Source: an uncultured Flavobacteriales bacterium (GTDB taxonomy: Bacteria; Bacteroidota; Bacteroidia; Flavobacteriales_D; Parvicellaceae). From it: 6,344 nt of DNA. Numbering within the stretch: the stretch's first letter is position 1; every line of letters begins with the position of its first letter. The notes under the pieces were generated by a model. That model was not told the origin of the DNA, made no database searches, and saw nothing but the letters and a program-made list of their open reading frames with translations. The stretch spans positions 1 to 6,344 of the forward strand of contig CALDTD010000274.1 in NCBI GenBank assembly GCA_937924345.1, read 5' to 3'. Shown piece after piece: positions 1-5,640 of the stretch. Both the position numbers and the translations under genes were made by a program.

Positions 1-1311
1 AAAAATGGATATATTGATGATGTTCATGGTTGGAACTTTTTGGGGGGTAAAAATGGAAAAAATGCCAATGATGCTCAGTTAGAAGTAACACGTATTTACG
101 CTCGTTTAGACAAAAAATATAATGGGAAAAAAGAATCTGAAATTGCTGGTGCAGACAAAGTAGAGTTTGCTCGCTACAAAGAAGTTAAAAGTGTGGTAGA
201 AAAAGAGCGTGAGTCAGCTACTATGCAAATGAAGCAAATTGGTATGATGTCTCAGTCTATGGCTGCTTTAGACGAAAAGTTTACAGAGAAATTGGGTAAA
301 GGTTACACTATAAAAGATTTAAAAAAGTTAGCTAAGAAAGATCCCGAAATGGCAAAAATGGCCGAAGGGATGATTCAGATGAAAGAGATGGGTTTAACTC
401 CAGAGTATATGGAGCAAGGAATGAAACAATTTGAAAGCTCAGTTAATTACCATTACAATAAAGATTTTACAGAAGATAGAGATATAATTGGTGATAATCC
501 TTCAGATTTTTCTGACAAAGCTTATGGTAATAATGATGTTGAAGGCCCAGATGCTATGCACGGTTCACACTGTTCGGGAATTATTGCTGCGGTTAGAAAC
601 AATGGAATTGGGAACAATGGAGTTGCAGACAATGTTCAAATTATGTCTATTAGAGCAGTTCCAAACGGTGATGAAAGAGATAAGGATATTGCTTTAGCAA
701 TTCGTTATGCTGTTGATAATGGAGCTCAAGTTGTAAACATGAGTTTTGGTAAAGGGTATTCAGAAAATGACGAAAAAGTTATCGAAGCTATTCGTTATGC
801 AGAATCTAAAGATGTATTGTTAGTTCACGCAGCAGGTAATAGTAATCAAGATAACGATTTGGGAGGGAACTTCCCAACGCCAGTTTACCCTTCTATGAAA
901 AAATCAGAACGATTTACAAACTGGTTAGAAGTTGGAGCTTCTACACGTTATAAAAAGAAGTTAGCAGCTTCGTTTTCTAACTATGGAGATGAAATGGTGG
1001 ATGTTTTTGCACCAGGATTAGAAATTTATTCTACTGTACCTCAAAGCAAATATTTAAGTACACAAGGTACAAGTATGGCTGCACCTATGGTTGCTGGAGT
1101 TGCCGCATTATTAAAATCTTATTATCCTTCTTTAAAAATGATAGAAATTAAAGATATCATAAAAGAATCTGTAAAAGATGTAAGCGAAAAAGAAACACCA
1201 TTGCCAGGTAATCCTGCCAAAGATGTAGCTTTTGGAACGTTATCACAAACAGGTGGTATTGTTAATGTTTATAATGCCGTTAAATTGGCAGAAGAAAAAA
1301 CAAGCAAATAA
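1..1311 (+). CDS. Subtilisin-like S8 family serine peptidase, 5'-truncated by the window edge
   Basis: The last 436 codons of a serine endopeptidase gene are present; frame 1 is open from the first base, so the true start lies upstream. The window opens just after the catalytic Asp region, in the typical stretch NGYIDDVHGWNF. The catalytic His is in HGSHCSG (codon 559-561), the oxyanion-hole Asn in HAAGNSN (838-840), and the nucleophile Ser in GTSMAAPMVAG (1072-1074). Between GWNF and the His lies an insert of about 130 residues (roughly nt 58-447). It is rich in Lys, Glu and Met and predicted helical, whereas classical subtilisins have only about 30 residues between Asp and His. From memory, flavobacterial S8 peptidases of this type carry a similar insert. 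Such enzymes are usually exported, but the signal peptide would be outside the window. No C-terminal sorting domain is present; the protein ends in a Lys/Glu-rich tail. TTG at 40 is an internal Leu codon, not a start. The family call is firm; the substrate is unknown. Confidence 0.95.
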   Translation, partial: KNGYIDDVHGWNFLGGKNGKNANDAQLEVTRIYARLDKKYNGKKESEIAGADKVEFARYKEVKSVVEKERESATMQMKQIGMMSQSMAALDEKFTEKLGKGYTIKDLKKLAKKDPEMAKMAEGMIQMKEMGLTPEYMEQGMKQFESSVNYHYNKDFTEDRDIIGDNPSDFSDKAYGNNDVEGPDAMHGSHCSGIIAAVRNNGIGNNGVADNVQIMSIRAVPNGDERDKDIALAIRYAVDNGAQVVNMSFGKGYSENDEKVIEAIRYAESKDVLLVHAAGNSNQDNDLGGNFPTPVYPSMKKSERFTNWLEVGASTRYKKKLAASFSNYGDEMVDVFAPGLEIYSTVPQSKYLSTQGTSMAAPMVAGVAALLKSYYPSLKMIEIKDIIKESVKDVSEKETPLPGNPAKDVAFGTLSQTGGIVNVYNAVKLAEEKTSK

Positions 1312-1335
1312 TCAAAAGATTTTATAAATCAATTT

Positions 1336-1365
1336 AGAAAGGACGATACTTATATCGTCCTTTTT
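1336..1365 (+). terminator. Rho-independent terminator of the S8 peptidase gene
   Basis: A perfect 11-bp stem (AAAGGACGATA, 1338-1348, with its complement 1353-1363) closes a CTTA tetraloop. One A-T and one G-T pair can extend it at the base. The 3' arm runs into five T residues (1361-1365) and then CTATTTTT. It begins 27 bases after the peptidase stop codon, so it should end transcription of that gene and insulate the next one. Confidence 0.88.
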
Positions 1366-1366
1366 C

Positions 1367-1374
1367 TATTTTTG
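1367..1374 (+). promoter_or_regulatory. Possible Bacteroidota -7 promoter element (TAttTTTG)
   Basis: TATTTTTG matches the Bacteroidota housekeeping -7 consensus TAnnTTTG and lies 18 bases before the ATG at 1393, directly after the terminator T-tract. No TTG or TTTG is visible 17-23 bases upstream, because that stretch is the terminator hairpin. The element could be a chance match in T-rich DNA. If used, it would give a very short leader for the beta-helix gene. Confidence 0.35.
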
Positions 1375-1392
1375 CAATTTAAGTTTATACAA

Positions 1393-2874
1393 ATGAAGGC
1401 GATTTTATTTTTACCAATTTTATTAATTCTTTTATCAATAAAAGGGCAGTACACCACTCCAAATACAGGTGTAGTATGGAATATGGACTCATTAGTGCAA
1501 AATTCTACTGCTGTTCAGTTTATTTCAGCAAATAATTATAGGGTAGTAGAGGATTTAACGATCTTAGCATCTGATTCACTCTACGCTTTAAATAATAATA
1601 TACGTTTTGCGAATGGTGTTACTATAACAATCGCTGGTGGTGGTCTATTAATAGATGGTGGAATAAACTTCGGAGATTTAATAGCCGATGTTTCAGGGGA
1701 GTCTTACGAAGGCTTTAGATTGGAAGGTAATGCTCACGTAAGTTTAAATAGAGTTTCAATTATGAATTGCGGGGGGATAAAAGTTTTAACTCCAAACTTT
1801 TTATTTACCAATAGTAGTGCAATAGGCAATCCTACAGGTATAAATAGTAGTGCTTTTATAGAATTGTCTAGTGGCAAACCAGCTATTGATAACAATGTTT
1901 TTAAAGATAATGAAGTTTCTGCAGTTTCTTCTGCTGCAAATGCTACGGTTGCTCCAATGATTACAAATAATACTTTTGAAGGGAATGTAACCAGTAATAC
2001 TAATCGTCCGCAAATTAACTTAAGTCCTTCAGGAACAGATACGACTTATATTATTAACAATATAATTACCGGTAACCGTGCACAAGAAATGGCTGGGGGA
2101 GTTGCTTTTTCTGCGCTAGCGGGAGGAGTTGGAAATGTGGTTATTAAAGATAACGAGATACAAGACAATCGCTACGGAATTGCAATATTAGGAAATGGAT
2201 TAACCGCATTAATCGAAAATAACGAAATACTAAATAATGATTCACAAAACAATTCAAATTTAGGTGGAAGTGGAATTAATTTAAGCGGTAATAATACAAG
2301 TAGCGCAATTATCACTAAGAATACGATAAAAGGGAATTTATGGGGAATAACTGTTTTGAATAATTTTAGTGTAAACCTAGGCGATAGTCATATTGGTGGA
2401 AGTAATAGTGGTGAAAATGTTTTTTCAGAAAACGAAAACGGTGGAGAAACTTATGCTTTGTTTAATAATACTCCAAGTGCTATAAATGCAACGAATAATT
2501 GTTGGGAGCTGAATGAAGAATCAACTTTGTTAATTGCAGAGTCAGTAATTTCTCATCAAGAAGATGATAATACATTGGGAGAGGTTATTTTTGATCCTAT
2601 TTTGTTTTGTAATTCGGTAACGGTAGAAGAGAAGGAAGAAAATTTAATTTCAATTTATCCAAACCCAGCAAGTTTTTATGTGAAAATTGGTAGTAAATCA
2701 AGTTTGTTAGAATCGATTACTTTAATGAATTTGCTTGGAGAGGTTATTATACCAAGTTTTAGAATAACAAGCAACGAAATAGAATTAGATGTTAGTATTT
2801 TAAATGCAGGAATATATGTGCTAATTATTAAAGAAAAAGGAAGAATTTTTAAACAACAACTAATTGTACAGTAA
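1393..2874 (+). CDS. Secreted right-handed beta-helix protein with T9SS type A C-terminal sorting domain
   Basis: A 493-residue protein. The ATG at 1393 is chosen because it directly begins a signal peptide (MKAILFLPILLILLS, cleavage near residue 18 or 19); a TTG seven codons earlier would add an unlikely polar extension. Residues of about 50-370 show short beta-strand turns with repeated Asn ladders (ITNNTFEGN, IINNIITGN, IKDNEIQDN, IENNEILNN, ITKNTIKGN), the pattern of parallel beta-helix / pectate-lyase-like proteins. NNCWELNEES followed by GEVIFDPIL (369-404) resembles the end-cap segment common in such proteins. After a Glu-rich linker, residues 418-493 form a T9SS sorting domain: IYPNP at 421-425, LMNLLGEV, and NAGIYVLIIKEKG close to the C-terminus. 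It should be exported by Sec, then moved across the outer membrane by T9SS, with the last domain cleaved. I see no catalytic residues that identify an enzyme; glycan binding, polysaccharide degradation or adhesion are all possible. Confidence 0.9.
   Translation: MKAILFLPILLILLSIKGQYTTPNTGVVWNMDSLVQNSTAVQFISANNYRVVEDLTILASDSLYALNNNIRFANGVTITIAGGGLLIDGGINFGDLIADVSGESYEGFRLEGNAHVSLNRVSIMNCGGIKVLTPNFLFTNSSAIGNPTGINSSAFIELSSGKPAIDNNVFKDNEVSAVSSAANATVAPMITNNTFEGNVTSNTNRPQINLSPSGTDTTYIINNIITGNRAQEMAGGVAFSALAGGVGNVVIKDNEIQDNRYGIAILGNGLTALIENNEILNNDSQNNSNLGGSGINLSGNNTSSAIITKNTIKGNLWGITVLNNFSVNLGDSHIGGSNSGENVFSENENGGETYALFNNTPSAINATNNCWELNEESTLLIAESVISHQEDDNTLGEVIFDPILFCNSVTVEEKEENLISIYPNPASFYVKIGSKSSLLESITLMNLLGEVIIPSFRITSNEIELDVSILNAGIYVLIIKEKGRIFKQQLIVQ
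2644..2871 (+). other. T9SS type A sorting domain (C-terminal ~76 residues of the beta-helix protein)
   Basis: Residues 418-493 of the beta-helix protein carry the standard order of a Por secretion-system sorting domain: a strand with the YPNP turn, a strand SITLMNLLGEVI, an alternating polar/hydrophobic strand NEIELDVS, the LNAGIYVLII strand, and a final basic strand FKQQLIVQ. In this family the domain targets cargo to the type IX translocon and is then removed. It implies that the genome encodes T9SS; none of the machinery genes are in this window. Confidence 0.88.
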
Positions 2875-2890
2875 AACATAAGGTTTAAAA

Positions 2891-2920
2891 TTGCCTTTTA
2901 AATTCATTTTACTAAATTTG
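2891..2920 (+). promoter_or_regulatory. Bacteroidota-type promoter for the DUF349 gene
   Basis: TTG at 2891-2893 is followed after exactly 19 bases by TAAATTTG at 2913-2920. Both elements and the spacing fit the flavobacterial consensus (TTG, 17-23 bases, TAnnTTTG). Transcription would start near 2926-2928, giving a leader of about 50 bases before the ATG at 2978. This is the best-formed promoter in the window. Confidence 0.6.
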
Positions 2921-2977
2921 ATACACGTTGTAAGCTGAGAAATGCATTTCAACATAAAATTTAATTTAATTATCAAA

Positions 2978-4690
2978 ATGACCGAAAAGATTTCGATTAA
3001 AGAAAAGTTGTCCGAATTAGTTAATGCCCCTTACTCAAAAGTAGCAGAGCAAGAGTTTAATGCTACTATCGCTACTTTTAATACTTTATTCAAAGAAGAA
3101 AAAGAACAAGAAGTAGAAATTGACGAAGAAAACAAAGAAGCTATTGCTCAGTTTGAAGAAAATAAGCAGCTTAATGCAACAATTCTTGGCTTAATCCAAC
3201 AGTTTAAAAATAATAAAGTAGCTTTCGCTGACGCTTTAAAACAAGAGGAAGAAAAAAACGGGTTATTAAAAAAAGAAATCATTAATGATTTTAGAAAGTT
3301 AGTTGAAGACGAAGAAAACTTAGGAGCGCTTTTTGGGAAGGTTAAAGAAATAAGAGAAAAATGGAATAACGTTGGAAATGTACCTTCAAAAATATTTCAA
3401 AAATTACAAGCAGAGTATAGTAAACTAAATGAAGATTTTAGTTATAATGTAAATATTTACAAGGCTCTACAAGATAACGATTTAAAGAAAAACTATTCGT
3501 TAAAGAATCAAGTTATTCATCAGGTCAAAGAATTACAAACTAACGATAAAGTAAAAGAGTTAGAGAAGCAAGTTAGAATTTTACAAAATAAGTGGGATGA
3601 AATTGGGCCAACTTACAAAGAGCATTGGGAAAAGCTAAAAGAAGAGTATTGGTCAAATATCCAAGCTATATACGATAAGATAAAAGCCCATTACGAAAGC
3701 CAAAAAGAAGCACAGTTCGAAAACTTAGCTAAAAAGAAAGCGCTAATTGAAGAATTAAAAGAGACTGCAGTTCAACAATTCGAAAAACATTCAGACTGGG
3801 ATAAAGCAACAAAAGCAATTATTGCTATTCAAAACGAGTGGAAGAAAGTTGGTTACGTGCCTAAAGAAGAAAATGAATCTACTTGGAATACATTTAGAGA
3901 AATTAGTAATAATTTCTTTGATCGTAAGTCTGAATTTTACAAAGGTAGAAATGATCAGTTTTCTGGTAATGCAAAATTAAAGCAAGATTTAATTAATAAA
4001 GTTGATGCGTTAAAGGAATCTAAAGAATGGAGAACAACAGCAGAAACGATTAAGAAACTGCAAAACGAATGGAAGAAGATTGGACATGCTGGGCGTGTAA
4101 ATGAGCAAAAACTATGGACTGCTTTTAGAGCTAAATGCGATGCTTTTTTTGATGCAAGAACAAAGCATTTTGAAGCACAGGATGAAGCTAATACAGGCAA
4201 CTTAAAATTAAAAGAAGAGTTAATTGCTAAGATTGAAGCGTTTAAACCATTAGAAGATGTTAAAGAAACACTGAATCAATTAAAGAATTTCTCAAAAGAG
4301 TTTTTAGCAATTGGAAATGTGCCTTTTAAAGAAAAAGATAGAGTTTACAAAGCTTACAAGACTGCATTAGACAACCTTTATGATGGGTTAAAGTTAGATA
4401 AAGTAGAAAAAGAAAAAGCTCTATTTGAAGCTAAAATCGAAACATTAAAGTCTAGTATAAACCCTGTCAAAACAATACAGATTGAGAAAGAAAAGATTAG
4501 AAAACGTATAACCGAATTAACAAAAGAGATTACCAATTACGAGAATAATCTTGGTTTCTTTTCTGCTTCAAAAGGAAGCGAATCTTTATTTAAAGGAGTA
4601 AAAGATAAGATTGATGGCGGTAAAGCTAATATTGAAAAATTAAAGCGACAACTAAAACAATTTTCAAAAATTGAGATTGAGAAAGAGTAG
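2978..4690 (+). CDS. DUF349 repeat protein, five repeats, function unknown
   Basis: A 570-residue cytosolic protein with no signal peptide or membrane segment, very rich in Lys and Glu and almost entirely helical. Five DUF349 repeats are marked by (K/E)W..(V/I)G signatures: KWNNVGNVP (residue 128 on), KWDEIGPTY (205), EWKKVGYVP (287), EWKKIGHAG (364) and EFLAIGNVP (441). They are spaced 77, 82, 77 and 77 residues apart, each followed by a helix with aromatic residues such as FREISNNFFDRKSEFY. The fifth has Phe in place of Trp. Residues of about 476-570 form a coiled-coil-like tail (IEKEKIRKRITELTKEI). The start at 2978 (MTEKISIKEK) is preferred because it lies in an A-rich leader; an in-frame ATG at 2942 would add 12 atypical residues but is not excluded. 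The family occurs widely in Bacteroidota and Actinobacteria without a settled role; a scaffold or nucleic-acid/protein-binding role is only a guess. It ends 119 bases before clpP. Confidence 0.9.
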   Translation: MTEKISIKEKLSELVNAPYSKVAEQEFNATIATFNTLFKEEKEQEVEIDEENKEAIAQFEENKQLNATILGLIQQFKNNKVAFADALKQEEEKNGLLKKEIINDFRKLVEDEENLGALFGKVKEIREKWNNVGNVPSKIFQKLQAEYSKLNEDFSYNVNIYKALQDNDLKKNYSLKNQVIHQVKELQTNDKVKELEKQVRILQNKWDEIGPTYKEHWEKLKEEYWSNIQAIYDKIKAHYESQKEAQFENLAKKKALIEELKETAVQQFEKHSDWDKATKAIIAIQNEWKKVGYVPKEENESTWNTFREISNNFFDRKSEFYKGRNDQFSGNAKLKQDLINKVDALKESKEWRTTAETIKKLQNEWKKIGHAGRVNEQKLWTAFRAKCDAFFDARTKHFEAQDEANTGNLKLKEELIAKIEAFKPLEDVKETLNQLKNFSKEFLAIGNVPFKEKDRVYKAYKTALDNLYDGLKLDKVEKEKALFEAKIETLKSSINPVKTIQIEKEKIRKRITELTKEITNYENNLGFFSASKGSESLFKGVKDKIDGGKANIEKLKRQLKQFSKIEIEKE

Positions 4691-4719
4691 ATAATTAGTA
4701 TATCTATTTACATTTTTGT

Positions 4720-4742
4720 TAATTAACGCTAACTGTTAATTA
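4720..4742 (+). repeat. Inverted repeat between the DUF349 gene and clpP
   Basis: TAATTAAC (4720-4727) is matched by its exact reverse complement GTTAATTA (4735-4742) across a 7-base spacer. The left arm also lies within a 10-base palindrome, GTTAATTAAC (4718-4727). It is 29 bases past the DUF349 stop and 67 bases before clpP. It could be a weak AT-rich terminator hairpin, although only CTCCTTTT follows instead of a clean T-tract, or a binding site for a dimeric regulator of clpP. In the rest of this 119-base gap I see no convincing promoter: TATATTTA at 4781-4788 is -7-like but lacks a correctly spaced TTG. Confidence 0.4.
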
Positions 4743-4809
4743 CTCCTTTTGGGATAGACAATATATTTTTAAATAATGCTTATATTTAGCATTCAAAAAA
4801 CAAAAACAA

Positions 4810-5505
4810 ATGAATAATTTCGACGCAAACGAATTTAGAAAATACGCAATAAAACATAGAGGAATTTCAAGTATGGTAATGGATGATTATATGTCAGCCA
4901 TTAGTAATACACCAGTTGGTATGACGCCAAACATTATAGAAGAACGCCAGATGAATGTTGCTGTAATGGATGTTTTCTCACGTTTAATGAGAGATAGAAT
5001 TATCTTTTTAGGAACAGGAATTGATGATTATGTAGCAAATATCATAACAGCTCAACTATTATTTTTAGAGTCTACTGATGCAAAAAAAGATATTCAAATT
5101 TATATTAATTCTCCAGGAGGTTCAGTTTATGCTGGTTTAGGTATTTACGATACGATGCAATATATCGGGCCAGATGTAGCTACAATCTGTACAGGAATGG
5201 CAGCATCTATGGGGGCCGTATTGTTGTGTGCTGGAGCAGAAGGAAAAAGAACTGGGTTAAAGCACTCTCGTGTAATGATTCATCAGCCATTAGGTGGAGC
5301 GCAAGGACAAGCTTCTGATATTGAAATTACAGCTAGAGAAATTCAAAAACTAAAGAAAGAATTATATACAATTATTTCTGATCATTCAGGTAAACCGTAT
5401 GACGATGTTTGGAAAGATTCTGATAGGGATTATTGGATGACTTCTACTGAAGCAAAAGAGTATGGAATGATTGATGAAGTATTAAGTCGTAAGCCAAAAG
5501 CTTAG
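4810..5505 (+). CDS. clpP: ATP-dependent Clp protease proteolytic subunit ClpP
   Basis: A 231-residue serine peptidase (family S14) that forms the tetradecameric chamber of the ClpXP protease and degrades unfolded polypeptides fed in by ClpX. The triad is complete: Ser133 in GMAASMGAVLL, His158 in RVMIHQPLGG and Asp207 in SDRDYWMT. The substrate-binding strand YINSPGGSVYAG (residues 98-109) and the C-terminal STEAKEYGMIDEVL are also typical. The core aligns with E. coli ClpP from about residue 39 (TPNIIEE) onward, leaving an N-terminal stretch some 20 residues longer than E. coli, as is common in Bacteroidota ClpP. The ATG at 4810 is the first in-frame start after the stop at 4774, in an A-rich leader without a Shine-Dalgarno sequence. 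clpX follows 135 bases downstream on the same strand, but a strong terminator lies between them. No trigger factor gene precedes it; the neighbour is the DUF349 gene. Confidence 0.97.
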   Translation: MNNFDANEFRKYAIKHRGISSMVMDDYMSAISNTPVGMTPNIIEERQMNVAVMDVFSRLMRDRIIFLGTGIDDYVANIITAQLLFLESTDAKKDIQIYINSPGGSVYAGLGIYDTMQYIGPDVATICTGMAASMGAVLLCAGAEGKRTGLKHSRVMIHQPLGGAQGQASDIEITAREIQKLKKELYTIISDHSGKPYDDVWKDSDRDYWMTSTEAKEYGMIDEVLSRKPKA

Positions 5506-5531
5506 GCAAATTATAAAGATTTTTAAAAATT

Positions 5532-5561
5532 AAAACCGTCTTAGCAATAAGGCGGTTTTTT
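5532..5561 (+). terminator. Rho-independent terminator after clpP
   Basis: A 12-bp stem (5532-5543 with 5548-5559; one T-G wobble) closes a GCAA loop of the stable GNRA type and ends in six T residues (5556-5561). The lower stem AAAACCG/CGGTTTT is GC-clamped in the middle. It starts 27 bases after the clpP stop and should separate clpP from clpX transcription, fully or in part. Confidence 0.88.
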
Positions 5562-5580
5562 GTGCAGTAGTAATTAGGTA

Positions 5581-5610
5581 TTGATTAATGTTTAATAGCT
5601 TATAGTTATT
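5581..5610 (+). promoter_or_regulatory. Possible promoter for clpX
   Basis: TTG at 5581-5583 and TAGTTATT at 5603-5610 are separated by 19 bases, the same spacing as in the promoter before the DUF349 gene. The -7 element departs from TAnnTTTG at two positions. It lies between the clpP terminator and the clpX start, where a promoter would be needed if the terminator is efficient. The support is modest. Confidence 0.3.
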
Positions 5611-5640
5611 TTCAAATCAAAATAAAAATAGTAAAGTAGT

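Noticed and set aside
40..42. TTG as a start codon for the S8 peptidase
   Set aside because: The frame is open to the first base of the window and encodes the conserved NGYIDDVHGWNF stretch before it, so this codon is an internal Leu.
488..697. A 69-codon open frame on the + strand inside the S8 peptidase gene
   Set aside because: It lies in another frame of a gene with clear catalytic motifs, and its translation is a low-complexity Met/Leu-rich string with no recognisable domain.
1372..1374. TTG as a start codon for the beta-helix protein
   Set aside because: It overlaps the putative -7 element and would place seven extra residues before a signal peptide that begins naturally at the ATG at 1393.
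1801..2013. A 70-codon open frame on the - strand inside the beta-helix gene
   Set aside because: It is antisense to a well-supported gene, rich in Ile/Cys/Asn as expected from the complement of repeated Asn codons, and has no domain or start context.
1915..2330. Asn-rich recurring segments in the beta-helix gene as DNA tandem repeats or CRISPR-like repeats
   Set aside because: The similarity is at the protein level only (N-N turn ladders); the DNA units are not identical or evenly sized.
2676..2879. A 67-codon open frame on the - strand over the T9SS sorting domain
   Set aside because: It is the antisense shadow of a conserved domain; nothing suggests a real protein.
2884..2902. Hairpin TTTAAAA / TTTTAAA as a terminator for the beta-helix gene
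   Set aside because: The 7-bp stem is made of A-T pairs only, no clean T-tract follows, and it overlaps the better supported promoter at 2891-2920. I see no confident terminator for this gene.
2942..2977. Upstream in-frame ATG for the DUF349 protein
   Set aside because: The added 12 residues (MHFNIKFNLIIK) are unlike the charged rest of the protein, and the second ATG has the A-rich context seen at other starts here. It cannot be fully excluded.
3955..4200. An 81-codon open frame on the - strand inside the DUF349 gene
   Set aside because: It is antisense to repeats 4 and 5; the Ser/Leu/Phe-rich translation reflects the complement of Lys/Glu codons.
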